A stretch of 39,301 nucleotides of DNA from Acidobacteriota bacterium (GCA_011523845.1 WTFV01000005.1:5418-44718), one strand, 5' to 3'; shown: positions 7,080 through 15,655, counted from the first letter of the stretch. Made by a program: numbers and translations. Notes: generated from the letters alone by a model not told the origin.

Positions 7080-9482
7080 ATGGGCAACAGCCGCCGCCGG
7101 AACCCGCAGGACATCTATTCGCGCGATCCGTGGCGCCTGGTGGAGACGCGCTTCGACGAGCGCTACCTGGCCGCCTCCGAATCGCTGTTCGCGACCGCGA
7201 ACGGCTACCTGGGCATGCGGGGGACGTGCGACGAAGGGCAGCCGCTGGTGCACAACGGCACCTACGTCAACGGTTTCCACGAGACGTGGCCGATCGTCTA
7301 CGGCGAGGAGGCCTACGGCTTCGCCAAGCTGGGCCAGACCATCGTCGACGTGCCGGACGCCAAGATCATCCGCCTCTACGTCGACGACGAGCCTTTCTTC
7401 CTGCCCACGGCGACGCTGGAGGAGTTCGAACGGGCGCTCGACATGCGGGCCGGCACCCTGGATCGGGAGCTCGTCTGGGCGCATTCGTCGGGGCAGCGCG
7501 TCTCGATCCGGTCGCGGCGCCTGGTCTCGCTGGAGCATCGGCACCTGGCGGCCATCGAGTACGAGATCACGCTGCTGGCGAACGACGCGCCGGTGGTCAT
7601 CGTGTCGGAGATCGTCGACGACGTGCGCGCGACCCGCCCCAACGGGGACCCCCGGACCCGGCAGTTCGGTTGCGAGGTGCTCGACGGGCAGGTGAGCCGG
7701 ACGGCGGACGTGCGCGTGGTGCGCGGCTATGCGACCAGATCGAGCGGCATGACGCTGTCGTGCGCCATCGATCACGAGGTGGAGACCGACTGTTCCTACG
7801 CGGTGACGACGTCGGCCGACGAATCGGCGGGGCGCGTGGTCTACTCCATCGACGGCATGGTCGGAACCCGCATTCGCCTGTTGAAGTACATCACGTACCA
7901 CTCGTCGCGGCGCCTCCAGGTGGAGGAGCTCTGCCAGCGGGCCGAGCGGGTTCTCGATCGGGCTGTCGGGCGCGGGTTCACCGATCTGCTCGAGAGCCAG
8001 CGGCGCTTCCTCGACGATTTCTGGCGGCGGAGCGACGTCGAGGTGCGTGACGACCCGGAGTGCCAGCAGACCATTCGTTTCAACCTGTTCCACATGTGTC
8101 AGGCGACGGCGCGGGCCGAGGGGGTCGGCGTGCCGGCCAAGGGTCTGACCGGCCCCGGATACGAAGGACACTATTTCTGGGACACCGAGATCTACGTGCT
8201 GCCGTTCCTCACCTACACGAAGCCGCGGGTAGCCCAGAACCTGCTCCGGCAGCGCCACGATTTCCTGGACGAGGCGCGGCGGCGCGCGCGGAAGGTCAAC
8301 CAGCGCGGGGCGCTGTTCCCTTGGCGCACCATCAACGGCAACGAGGCCTCGGCGTACTACGCGGCGGGCACGGCGCAGTACCACATCAATGCGGACATCG
8401 CCTACGCGCTCCGCAAGTACGTCGACGTCACCGGCGACACGGACTTCCTCAAGGAGGTCGGTGCGGAGATTCTGGTCGAGACGGCGCGCCTGTGGGTCGA
8501 CCTCGGCTTCTTCGGACGCCACGACGGCAAGTTCCGGATCAACGGGGTGACCGGACCGGACGAATACAACACCGTCGTCAACAACAACCTGTACACGAAC
8601 CTGATGGCGCGCGAGAACCTCTGGTACGCCGTGGAGACCCTGCGCGGGCTGTCGGAGAACGATCCGCAGCGGTTCGCCGCACTGGCCCGCGACACCGGCC
8701 TCGAGGCGAACGAGATCGACGAGTGGCGGTACGCGGCCGACAGCATGTACCTGCCCTACGACGAGCGCGACGGCGTGCATCTGCAGGACGACTCCTTCAA
8801 GGACAAGCAGGACTGGGATTTCGCCAACACGCCCCCGGAGAAATACCCGCTGCTGCTGCACTATCACCCGCTCGTCATCTACCGCTACCGGGTCGTCAAG
8901 CAGGCGGACGTCGTACTGGCGATGTTCCTGCTCGGGCACGAGTTCTCGCACGATCAGAAGCGGCGGAACTTCTTCTACTACGACCGGCTCACGACGCGCG
9001 ACTCGTCGCTGTCGTGCTCCATCGAGAGCATCATCGCGGCCGAGGTGGGGGAGATGGACAAGGCGTTCAGCTACTCCATGGACGCCGGCCTGATGGATCT
9101 GGCCGACGTGGCCGGCAACGTCCAGGACGGGTGTCACATCGCGTCGATGGGCGGGTTCTGGATGACGCTCATCTACGGCTTCGCGGGGATGCGCGACACG
9201 GGGGGCCGCATCAGCTTCCAGCCCAGGGTGCCGGAGCGTCTCGGGGGGCTGCGGTTCCCGCTGCAGATCCGCGGGCGGCGCCTGGAGGTCGACCTGACCC
9301 CGACGTCCGCCACCTACGTGGTGCGGGGGGAGGCGCCGCTGACCATAGCGCACGAGGACGAGCTGGTGGAGCTGGAGCCGGAGGCGCCGGTCACCCGGGA
9401 GGTGCGCCGGCGACCGCAGGCCGGTCTCGATATGCCGGCTGCGACCGCCTCCGGCGCCGGATCCGCCTCCCCCGGTTCGTAA
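7080..9482 (+). CDS. Glycoside hydrolase family 65 disaccharide phosphorylase
   Basis: An 800-residue protein of normal GH65 length: an N-terminal beta-sandwich (to about residue 270), a helical linker, an (alpha/alpha)6 barrel and a small C-terminal sheet. The general acid is Glu495 in VTGPDEYNTVVNNN. KQADVVLAM and the DSSLSCSIESI segment carry the phosphate-binding residues that distinguish phosphorylases from hydrolases. The family uses inorganic phosphate to split maltose, trehalose, kojibiose or nigerose into glucose and beta-glucose 1-phosphate; the sequence alone does not settle which. The preceding HAD gene would convert the sugar phosphate to glucose 6-phosphate, saving one ATP. No signal peptide is present, so the substrate is intracellular. 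The last 30 residues are Pro/Ala/Ser-rich and probably disordered. Confidence 0.85.
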   Translation: MGNSRRRNPQDIYSRDPWRLVETRFDERYLAASESLFATANGYLGMRGTCDEGQPLVHNGTYVNGFHETWPIVYGEEAYGFAKLGQTIVDVPDAKIIRLYVDDEPFFLPTATLEEFERALDMRAGTLDRELVWAHSSGQRVSIRSRRLVSLEHRHLAAIEYEITLLANDAPVVIVSEIVDDVRATRPNGDPRTRQFGCEVLDGQVSRTADVRVVRGYATRSSGMTLSCAIDHEVETDCSYAVTTSADESAGRVVYSIDGMVGTRIRLLKYITYHSSRRLQVEELCQRAERVLDRAVGRGFTDLLESQRRFLDDFWRRSDVEVRDDPECQQTIRFNLFHMCQATARAEGVGVPAKGLTGPGYEGHYFWDTEIYVLPFLTYTKPRVAQNLLRQRHDFLDEARRRARKVNQRGALFPWRTINGNEASAYYAAGTAQYHINADIAYALRKYVDVTGDTDFLKEVGAEILVETARLWVDLGFFGRHDGKFRINGVTGPDEYNTVVNNNLYTNLMARENLWYAVETLRGLSENDPQRFAALARDTGLEANEIDEWRYAADSMYLPYDERDGVHLQDDSFKDKQDWDFANTPPEKYPLLLHYHPLVIYRYRVVKQADVVLAMFLLGHEFSHDQKRRNFFYYDRLTTRDSSLSCSIESIIAAEVGEMDKAFSYSMDAGLMDLADVAGNVQDGCHIASMGGFWMTLIYGFAGMRDTGGRISFQPRVPERLGGLRFPLQIRGRRLEVDLTPTSATYVVRGEAPLTIAHEDELVELEPEAPVTREVRRRPQAGLDMPAATASGAGSASPGS

Positions 9483-9538
9483 CCTCGCCCGGAAAGCGTC
9501 GCCTCTCGCGCCGGCTGGCCTCCGCGTCCAGTCGTGGT

Positions 9539-10288
9539 TCAGCGGATCGTCTGCAACTGGTTGTCGACCCGCAGCACGCCCTGTGTCTGTGCGACGATGC
9601 GCTGCATCTCGATGTGCTCTATCTGGCTCTGCACGTAGCCGATCAGGGTGACCACGCTGTTGTTCACGATGATGTGAAAGGGCGGGTTGGCCATCGACAT
9701 GAACCGCTGGAAGTGCTCGCTTCTGGCGAGCTGGCGGCCGATGGAATAGCGGAGCCGTTCATCGGCGCTGCTCGGTGACAGCGGGGTGACGTTCATCCGG
9801 ATGTCCTGCACGCCGCGCACCTTCGCGATGCGCTCGAACAGCTCGCCCGCCTTGTCGCGCTCCGGCGTCACCCGCCCGATGAGGGTCACCACGCCGTTGT
9901 CGATGCGGCCGTCGATGAAGTCCCAGATCCGGTAGTGCGGATAGCGCTGGATCGCGCGGCTCACGTCCTCGACCAGCTCCTCCACGTCCTCCTGGACCGG
10001 CACCTCGATTTCGCTGACCACGGTGCCGACGCCGCGGACGTCGAACGTGCGGCGCAGCGCCTCGCTCTTGTCCCAGAAGTGGCGTACCCGCCCCGTCAGG
10101 GTGACCTCGTCGCCGGCTACCGACACCTCGAGCCGGCGCAGCCCCCGGTCCCGCCGCAGCTCCCGCTCGACGGCCTGTTCGAGTGCTTCGGGAGACTGGG
10201 CGGCCGCCGTGGCTGCCCCGGCGGTCGCGCCGATGATGACCGACAACACGGCGACGACGCCGACGAACCGCTTCTGAATCGCGTGCAT
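9539..10288 (-). CDS. Exported protein with three BON domains
   Basis: A 249-residue protein from ATG 10288, which follows GAGGAG at 8 bp. The first 30 residues are a cleavable signal peptide (VVAVLSVIIGATAGAATAAAQS), so the product is periplasmic. Three BON modules follow, each with the characteristic strand V-x-L-x-G-x-V: VTLTGRVRHF, VVTLIGRVTPE and VVTLIGYVQS. BON domains are lipid- or surface-associated folds found in OsmY and similar proteins, linked to envelope stability under osmotic stress. It ends tail to tail with the GH65 gene and has no visible partner. An exact function cannot be given. Confidence 0.8.
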   Translation of the reverse strand: MHAIQKRFVGVVAVLSVIIGATAGAATAAAQSPEALEQAVERELRRDRGLRRLEVSVAGDEVTLTGRVRHFWDKSEALRRTFDVRGVGTVVSEIEVPVQEDVEELVEDVSRAIQRYPHYRIWDFIDGRIDNGVVTLIGRVTPERDKAGELFERIAKVRGVQDIRMNVTPLSPSSADERLRYSIGRQLARSEHFQRFMSMANPPFHIIVNNSVVTLIGYVQSQIEHIEMQRIVAQTQGVLRVDNQLQTIR

Positions 10289-10402
10289 GCTTGGATCTCC
10301 TCGGCAGGCGGCCTCCATCCACTTGTACCACACTCGCGACGTTCACGGCGCAGCGACGGTGGCGACCGGCGGTCGTGACGCCCGCCGGAGCGTGTGTGCA
10401 GG

Positions 10403-11329
10403 TCACCCGGTGCGCGGCACCCGGGCTCGCGCGACGTAGGTGGGATGCGCAAGCTGGACCTGGAAGTAGGCCGTCTGCGACCCCCAGGCCACAAGCGTCG
10501 CGAAGAGGTGCGCGGCGGCGTAGACCTGTCCGACAAGAAACGGCCCCGACCGTCCGACGTCCATCGCGAAGGACGCCACGAGCGAGCATCCCGCCAGAAG
10601 CAGCGCGAGCAGAACCATGTTCAGCAGCCAGAGTCCGGCGACCGCGGCAGGACGCCGGGCGACGAAGCGGAGCGCAGCGACCAGCGCGCCGATCATGCTG
10701 CGGCGGTCCTCGACGACGGCGCGGACCCTGGCGTAGTCGACCAGAAGGCCGATGCCGGCGCGACCGGCGACGAACAGCCCGTGGAGCACGAACCGGAACG
10801 CATCCGCGCCGGCCCCGCTGGCGGGGTCCCGCGCGGATGCGCCGGGTGGGCCGCTGAAGAGCCAGGAATCGATCACCCCGAGCAGGAGCCAGTACATCGC
10901 ACCGGCCAGCACGGCGAGCCGGGCCAGCGGCCAGAAATGATGCCGGCACGCCGCGAGAAACCCGGCGCTCCCCATCCATCGCTGCCGCGCCAGTCGATCG
11001 AGCGCGCCGCCGGCCAGGAACGTCCAGACGGCCATGCCGGCCAGAGCCAGTCCGGCGGCGCCGACCCGGGGGCGGCCTTCGGCCAGACTGCTGAACGCGG
11101 CGACGACCGCGAAATCGGACGCGTCGAGTCCAATCGTGTGCGCCGTGCCGACGAACCCGCCGGCCGTACCGGCGGCTCCGGCGCCGGCGGTGCCGACCTC
11201 GTGTGCCGGAGACCCCGTCGCGAGCGCGACGAAGAGGGCCGGGCCGGATGCGGCAAGGAGCAGCACGAGAAGCAGCCTCCACGAGGCCGCGACCCGGCGG
11301 ATGCCGTCGAGGAAGGCGCCGAGGGCCAT
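10403..11329 (-). CDS. Polytopic membrane protein of unknown function
   Basis: A 308-residue protein that I do not recognise. It begins MALGAFLDGIRRVAASWRLL, then has about six strongly hydrophobic segments (near residues 18-36, 90-106, 135-152, 178-195, 222-245 and 260-280). A soluble stretch after the first helix is Gly/Ala/Thr-rich (GTAGAGAAGTAGG). The pattern RRPAAVAGLWLLNM and the preceding Arg-rich loop recall glycerophosphoryl-diester-like or DUF4013-type membrane proteins, but I would not assign one. The stop lies 114 bp from the BON gene start; the gene is 133 bp downstream of the PQQ dehydrogenase, behind a strong hairpin, so it is probably transcribed separately. Confidence 0.55.
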   Translation of the reverse strand: MALGAFLDGIRRVAASWRLLLVLLLAASGPALFVALATGSPAHEVGTAGAGAAGTAGGFVGTAHTIGLDASDFAVVAAFSSLAEGRPRVGAAGLALAGMAVWTFLAGGALDRLARQRWMGSAGFLAACRHHFWPLARLAVLAGAMYWLLLGVIDSWLFSGPPGASARDPASGAGADAFRFVLHGLFVAGRAGIGLLVDYARVRAVVEDRRSMIGALVAALRFVARRPAAVAGLWLLNMVLLALLLAGCSLVASFAMDVGRSGPFLVGQVYAAAHLFATLVAWGSQTAYFQVQLAHPTYVARARVPRTG

Positions 11330-11404
11330 GGCGGAGATCGTAGAACGCGAACGCGGGTTGCGGGCGGGGGTGCGGAGAGGCCGGAGCGGGTTGGCCGGCG
11401 TCGA

Positions 11405-11444
11405 GGCCGGAAACCGGACGCTTCCCCTGCGCCCGGTTCCGGCC
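11405..11444 (-). terminator. Long hairpin after the PQQ dehydrogenase gene
   Basis: GGCCGGAAACCGG (11405-11417) pairs with CCGGTTCCGGCC (11433-11444), leaving one bulged base, across a 15-base spacer. It begins 18 bp after the dehydrogenase stop. The stem is very stable, but no uridine run follows on the minus-strand transcript. Confidence 0.5.
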
Positions 11445-11462
11445 CCTGGTCGGTAACGTCTT

Positions 11463-13088
11463 CTATTCGGCGAGGCCGAACGTGAAGACGACGTTGCCCG
11501 CCGCGATCGAGACGTACTGCCGGCCGTCGACCGCGTAGGAGATCGGCGCCGAGTGCACGCGGGCGCCTACCGTCATGTGCCAGAGCTCCTCGCCGCTGAC
11601 CGCGTCGATGGCGAAGAAGTAGCCGTCCACGGTGCCGCCGAAGACGAGGTCGCCGGCCGTGGACATCAATCCCGAGGTGGACCGCGGCGCGATCGGGTAC
11701 TCCCAGCGGATGTCGCCGGTGGCCGGATCGATGGCGCGAACCGCGCTGTGGTAGTTCTCGATCGGCCCGGCGCTCTCGCCGCCGCCCCCGGTGTACTGCT
11801 CGCCCTCGACGTACTCCTCGTCGCGGATGAAGTAGATCTGCTCGCCGTCGAACGCGTTGACGTAGTACAGGCCGGTGCGCGGGCTGAAGGTGGGCGACCA
11901 CCAGTTGGTGCCGCCGCCGATGGTCGGCGAGACGAGCTTGCCTTCCACGGACGGCTCCATGTTCGGCACGCGGATCGGACGCCCGTTCTCGTCGAGCCCT
12001 TCCGCCCAGGTCTGCCGTGCGTACGGCTTGCCCACCAGGAACTCGCCGGTCTCGCGGTCGAGCGTGTAGTAGAAGGCGTTGCGGTTGGCCCACATCATGA
12101 CCTTCCGCATCTCGCCCTCGTACATGATGTCGCCGAGAATGGGTACCTGAATGGCGTCCCAGTCGTGGATGTCGTGGGGCGTGAACTGGAAGTACCACTC
12201 CAGGTCGCCGTTCTCGCCGTTCAGCGCCAGCACCGAGTCGGAATAGAGGTTGTCGCCCAGGCGCACCTCGCCGTTCCAGTCGGGGCCGGGATTGCCGGTG
12301 CCCCAGTAGACGAGGTCGAGGTCGGGATCGTAGGCGCCGGTGATCCAGGTCGGCGAGCCGCCGGTCCGCCACGATTCGCCGAGCCAGGTCTGGTTCCCCG
12401 GTTCGTCCGGACCCGGGATGGTGTAGGTGCGCCAGTTGCGCGCCCCGCTGGCCGGGTCGTAGGAATCGAGGAAGCCGCGGATGCCGTACTCGCCGCCGGC
12501 GATGCCCGTGATCACCTGGTCCTTGACGATGAGCGGCGCCGCCGTCTTGCTGTAGCCGCTGGCGTGCGGGGCGGTCTCGGTGTTCCAGACCAGGTTGCCG
12601 GTGCGCGCGTCGATGGCGACGATGTGCGCGTCGAGCGTGCTCATGAAGAGCGTCTCGCCCAGGATGGCCACGCCCCGGTTGTTGCGCCCGCAGCAGATGC
12701 GCAGGTCGTCCGGCAGCTCGTGGTCGTAGCGCCAGTACTGGCGGCCGGTCGCCGCATCGAGGGCAACCACGTTGCTGGGCGCCTCGGTCACGAACATGAC
12801 CCCGTCGACGACGAGCGGCGTGGTCTCCGCCCGGTCGATCTCGGGGATCTGGTAGGCCCACTTCAGCACGAGGTTGCCGGCGTTGCGGTTGTGGATCTGG
12901 TCGAGTCCGCTGTACCGCTTGCTGTCGAGCGTGCCGGAGTACATCAGCCAGTTCTCCGGCTCGTCCGCCGCGTTCAGCAGCCGCTCCCACGTCACCGGGC
13001 GCAGGGAGGGGCCTCCGTCGTCCTGGGCCGCCGCCGCCGCCGGCAACGCAAGCGCAATCAACGCGAATACGGTCGCAAGTCGTTTCAT
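11463..13088 (-). CDS. PQQ-dependent alcohol dehydrogenase (quinoprotein)
   Basis: A 541-residue protein from ATG 13088 (GGAG 9 bp upstream), with a signal peptide of about 21 residues ending AAAAAQ. The eight-bladed propeller is marked by repeated blade motifs such as LDAATGRQYWRYD, IDARTGNLVWNTE, IDPATGDIRWEYP and IDAVSGEELWHM. The adjacent cysteines C132-C133 (RICCGRNNRG) form the vicinal disulfide that stacks on PQQ in methanol and ethanol dehydrogenases. The GNPGPDWNGEVRLGDNLYSDS region is the family active-site stretch. There is no cytochrome domain in this chain; the dihaem cytochrome gene 2 bp upstream is the likely electron acceptor. It oxidises an alcohol or similar substrate in the periplasm; the exact substrate and whether the metal is calcium or a lanthanide cannot be told here. 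No PQQ biosynthesis genes are in the window. Confidence 0.9.
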   Translation of the reverse strand: MKRLATVFALIALALPAAAAAQDDGGPSLRPVTWERLLNAADEPENWLMYSGTLDSKRYSGLDQIHNRNAGNLVLKWAYQIPEIDRAETTPLVVDGVMFVTEAPSNVVALDAATGRQYWRYDHELPDDLRICCGRNNRGVAILGETLFMSTLDAHIVAIDARTGNLVWNTETAPHASGYSKTAAPLIVKDQVITGIAGGEYGIRGFLDSYDPASGARNWRTYTIPGPDEPGNQTWLGESWRTGGSPTWITGAYDPDLDLVYWGTGNPGPDWNGEVRLGDNLYSDSVLALNGENGDLEWYFQFTPHDIHDWDAIQVPILGDIMYEGEMRKVMMWANRNAFYYTLDRETGEFLVGKPYARQTWAEGLDENGRPIRVPNMEPSVEGKLVSPTIGGGTNWWSPTFSPRTGLYYVNAFDGEQIYFIRDEEYVEGEQYTGGGGESAGPIENYHSAVRAIDPATGDIRWEYPIAPRSTSGLMSTAGDLVFGGTVDGYFFAIDAVSGEELWHMTVGARVHSAPISYAVDGRQYVSIAAGNVVFTFGLAE

Positions 13089-13090
13089 CT

Positions 13091-13894
13091 TCAGCTCTCC
13101 CTGCGCAGCGAGAAGAGATAGGCGACCAGGTCGTCCAGCTCGCTCGCGCTGAGGTCCTCGGTCGCCGGCATGGTGGAGGTCGTGACCCGCTCCAGGGAGC
13201 GGACCTCGCTCTTCATGAAGCTCCAGAGGTTCTCGTCGTGGTCCATGATGCGGACGGTGAACGTGTCCTCGTTCATCCGCAGTCCTTCGATCGTCGAGCC
13301 GTCGGCACGGACGATGCGCATCGTCCACCAGCGGGGCGCCACCTCGGCGTCCGGATCGGTGAGCGAGGTCGCAATCTCGTCCGGGTCCAGGCGGCTGCCG
13401 ACCGTCGAGAGGTCGGGACCGGTCCGCCCGCCCTCGCCGCGGATCATGTGGCAGCTCGAGCAGTCCGCGCCGGCGTACACCTGCTCGCCGCGCGCGGCGT
13501 CGCCCGGCAGGTCGTAGTCAGCCGGATCCAGGTTCAGGGAGTTGATGTAGGAGACGATCTGCCAGACCGACTGATCGGACGCCCGCGGGCTGATGCCGAT
13601 CATGGCGGTGCCGTCGATGCCTTCGCGGATCACGTCGAACATGCCGGCGTCGCTGCTCACCCGCGAGAACTGGCCGGTCGTCAGATCCGGCGCGCCGGTC
13701 TCGTCGTTGCCGCGGCCGTCCCGGCCGTGGCAGCGCCCGCACTGGGCGCGGAACACGCGTTCGCCCATCCGGACGTCCACCAGCGTGTCGTACTGGTTCT
13801 CCTGGGCCTCGGCCGGCGCCGCGGGTCCGGCGACGACGACCAGGGCGGCGACGAGCGCGGCCTGGATCAGCCCGACGAAGAGTGCTCTGCGCAT
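13091..13894 (-). CDS. Dihaem c-type cytochrome, partner of the PQQ dehydrogenase
   Basis: A 267-residue exported protein from ATG 13894 (GGAGG 7-8 bp upstream), with a signal peptide of about 31 residues. Two haem-attachment sites are present: C52-x-x-C55-H56 (CGRCH) and C145-x-x-C148-H149 (CSSCH). Each lies in a class I cytochrome c fold: GERVFRAQCGRCHGRDG with a later SVWQIVSYINSL helix, and GEQVYAGADCSSCH with a later DDLVAYLFSL helix. The C-terminal part (MKSEVRSLERVTTSTMPA and on) is found in cytochromes fused or linked to quinoprotein dehydrogenases. The stop is 2 bp from the dehydrogenase start, so the two genes are one transcription unit and the cytochrome should carry electrons from PQQ to the respiratory chain. 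Confidence 0.88.
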   Translation of the reverse strand: MRRALFVGLIQAALVAALVVVAGPAAPAEAQENQYDTLVDVRMGERVFRAQCGRCHGRDGRGNDETGAPDLTTGQFSRVSSDAGMFDVIREGIDGTAMIGISPRASDQSVWQIVSYINSLNLDPADYDLPGDAARGEQVYAGADCSSCHMIRGEGGRTGPDLSTVGSRLDPDEIATSLTDPDAEVAPRWWTMRIVRADGSTIEGLRMNEDTFTVRIMDHDENLWSFMKSEVRSLERVTTSTMPATEDLSASELDDLVAYLFSLRRES

Positions 13895-13933
13895 CGTGCT
13901 ACCTCCGAGGAACAAAGTGCAGGAAATGATAAT

Positions 13934-14176
13934 TCAGAAACCGGCCTGCGCCGACACCAGCATGCCGCGCAGCATCCGGAGGCCGAACAGCAGCACGAGC
14001 GGGGAGAAATCGATTCCGCCCATGTCGGGCAGCACCGACCGGATGGGGCCGAGCAGCGGTTCCGTCATCGAGTACAGGAAGTTCCCGATCGGGTTGTCGG
14101 GCGGAAGCTGCACCCACGAGGCGATGACCGCGCCGAAGACGATGAACGAGTAGATGTCGAGAAGGCCGATCAGCAT
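13934..14176 (-). CDS. YggT family membrane protein
   Basis: An 80-residue protein with two hydrophobic segments (residues 4-24 and about 58-76) and the family core NFLYSMTEPLLGPIRSVLPD followed by DFSPLVLLFGL, which is diagnostic for YggT/YlmG. Members are inner-membrane proteins often near cell-division or pyrroline-5-carboxylate reductase genes; the molecular role is unclear, with links to osmotic tolerance and septum placement. It lies 39 bp upstream of the cytochrome gene on the same strand and may lead that transcript. Its start is 19 bp from a perfect 10-bp inverted repeat. Confidence 0.85.
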   Translation of the reverse strand: MLIGLLDIYSFIVFGAVIASWVQLPPDNPIGNFLYSMTEPLLGPIRSVLPDMGGIDFSPLVLLFGLRMLRGMLVSAQAGF

Positions 14177-14194
14177 GGCGGTTCCGGGCTGCGC

Positions 14195-14219
14195 GGGGAT
14201 TCAGGCTTGCTGAATCCCC
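14195..14219. promoter_or_regulatory. Perfect 10-bp inverted repeat between yggT and sixA
   Basis: GGGGATTCAG (14195-14204), a 5-base spacer GCTTG, and CTGAATCCCC (14210-14219). It lies between two divergent genes, so it cannot be a conventional terminator of either. An operator or a 5'-leader hairpin for the yggT transcript is likely. Confidence 0.5.
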
Positions 14220-14249
14220 CATCCATCACGGATCATACAGGGCTTACCG

Positions 14250-14750
14250 ATGAAGACGCTCCTCGTTCTGCGGCACGCGAAGTCGAGCTGGAAGCACCCG
14301 GAGACATCCGACCACGACCGGCCGCTGAACAAGCGCGGCAAGCGGGACGCCCCGCGCATGGGGCGCCTGGTGGCCGCGCGGGGTCTGCGCCCCGACGTCA
14401 TCGTCAGCTCCACCGCGAAACGCGCGCGCCTGACCGCCGACGAGGTGGCGCGGCACGCCGGCTACGAGGGGTCCGTGCACCTGGATCGTCACCTCTACCT
14501 GGCCAGCCCCGACGAGATCGTCGACGTCCTGCGGGATGCCGGCGGGAGCGCGCGGCGGGTCATGGTCGTGGGGCACAACCCCGGGCTGGAGGATCTGGTG
14601 GCGCGCCTGGCGGGACGCCCGGAGACGCTCCCGACCGCGGCCCTGGCCGAGATCCGCCTCTCGATCCGCACCTGGAAGAACCTGGCCGTGTCGAGCGCCG
14701 GCACCCTGGCCGGGGTGTGGCGCCCGCGCGAGCTGCCCGACGATATCTGA
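14250..14750 (+). CDS. sixA: SixA-type phosphohistidine phosphatase
   Basis: A 166-residue protein with the histidine-phosphatase signature LLVLRHAKSSW (R8, H9 as phospho-acceptor) at the very N-terminus. The second catalytic His is H109 in VVGHNPGLEDL. Short length and the RHAKSSW motif mark SixA, which removes phosphate from histidine on signalling or phosphotransferase proteins, or hydrolyses small phosphate esters. It has no signal peptide and is cytoplasmic. The start ATG lies 30 bp from the large inverted repeat. The lexA gene follows 176 bp downstream with its own regulatory region. Confidence 0.88.
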   Translation: MKTLLVLRHAKSSWKHPETSDHDRPLNKRGKRDAPRMGRLVAARGLRPDVIVSSTAKRARLTADEVARHAGYEGSVHLDRHLYLASPDEIVDVLRDAGGSARRVMVVGHNPGLEDLVARLAGRPETLPTAALAEIRLSIRTWKNLAVSSAGTLAGVWRPRELPDDI

Positions 14751-14833
14751 TCCCGGCCCGCAACCGGCCATCGGCGATGCGGGGCCCGGCCGACCGCCAC
14801 GCGAGTGGCCCCCGCAACCCCGCACGTGAAATA

Positions 14834-14845
14834 ACATGCAAATGT
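14834..14845. promoter_or_regulatory. Candidate lexA operator or promoter region
   Basis: An AT-rich stretch (about 14828-14860) stands out in GC-rich DNA upstream of lexA. It contains ACAT-GCAA-ATGT, a 4+4+4 dyad, partly overlapping a TATGGT hexamer that could act as -10. LexA genes are nearly always self-repressed, so an operator is expected here. The site does not match the known E. coli or Bacillus LexA boxes. Confidence 0.35.
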
Positions 14846-14926
14846 ATGGTATTGTCAATGTCCCCGCCGGGAGGGGGGACGGAGGGACGCGATCGGGGCG
14901 GTTCTGCTTCGGAGGAAGGAGGCGCG

Positions 14927-15559
14927 ATGGGACGGACACCGGCGGGTGAGACGCGCGAGAAGGTCTTCGCGTTCGTGCGGGATCGGCTGCTGGCGGGGCA
15001 GCCGCCGACGGTGCGCGAGGTGCAGGAGGCCCTCGGCTTCCGGGCGGTGCGGACGGCGCAGCAGCATCTGGAGCGGCTCGTCGAGGACGGCCGGCTGGTT
15101 GCCGGCCGGCACCGGGCGCGGGGCTATCGGCTGCCCGGATCGACCTCGGGGTCGCGCACCGTGCTGGCCCCGGTGCTCGGCCGCGTCCCGGCCGGAGCGC
15201 TCGACGAGGCGATCGAGGATCCGGACGGCTACCTGCCGGTCGACGCCCGGGGCGCGGCGGCCGGCGACCTGTTCGCGTTGCGGGTGCGCGGCGAGAGCAT
15301 GACCGGGGCGGGCATCCTGCCGGGCGATCTGGTGATCGTGCGGCGGCAGCCGACCGCGGCGACCGGCGACGTCGTCGTGGCGCGGGTCGGGGACGAAGCC
15401 ACGGTCAAGACCTTCAGGCCGCGCGGGCGGCGGGTGGAGCTGCGTTCCGAGAACCCCGCGTTCGAACCGATCGTGCTCGACGCCGGGGAGGTCGTGATTC
15501 TCGGGAAGGTGATCGAGGTCCGGCGGATCCTGGACGCCCGCGGCGTCACGGGCGCCTGA
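14927..15559 (+). CDS. lexA: LexA-type SOS repressor
   Basis: A 210-residue protein from ATG 14927 behind GGAAGGAGG. The N-terminal winged helix spans residues 10-68, with recognition region TVREVQEALGFRAVRTAQQH. The C-terminal peptidase domain has the Ala89-Gly90 self-cleavage site (VPAGAL), catalytic Ser124 (RGESM) and Lys161 (ATVKTF). All are intact, so it should undergo RecA-stimulated self-cleavage after DNA damage. It heads the imuA-imuB-dnaE2 mutagenesis cassette and probably represses the whole set, a known arrangement. The DNA-binding helix differs from E. coli LexA, so its box probably does too. Confidence 0.92.
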   Translation: MGRTPAGETREKVFAFVRDRLLAGQPPTVREVQEALGFRAVRTAQQHLERLVEDGRLVAGRHRARGYRLPGSTSGSRTVLAPVLGRVPAGALDEAIEDPDGYLPVDARGAAAGDLFALRVRGESMTGAGILPGDLVIVRRQPTAATGDVVVARVGDEATVKTFRPRGRRVELRSENPAFEPIVLDAGEVVILGKVIEVRRILDARGVTGA

Positions 15560-15655
15560 CGGAAGGAAGCGGCCGGCGGCGGCGGTGGTGGCGAAATGCG
15601 GCGGGGTCGGCTCGTTTCCGATCCACCGGGTGGAGGATTGATCCGGGAGGAAGTG

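Noticed and set aside
6534..9353. Long minus-strand frame opposite the HAD and GH65 genes
   Set aside because: The plus-strand genes carry catalytic motifs; the minus frame shows only composition bias.
11330..11462. Small gene between the PQQ dehydrogenase and the membrane protein
   Set aside because: Only a long hairpin is present; short frames have no ribosome-binding site or similarity.
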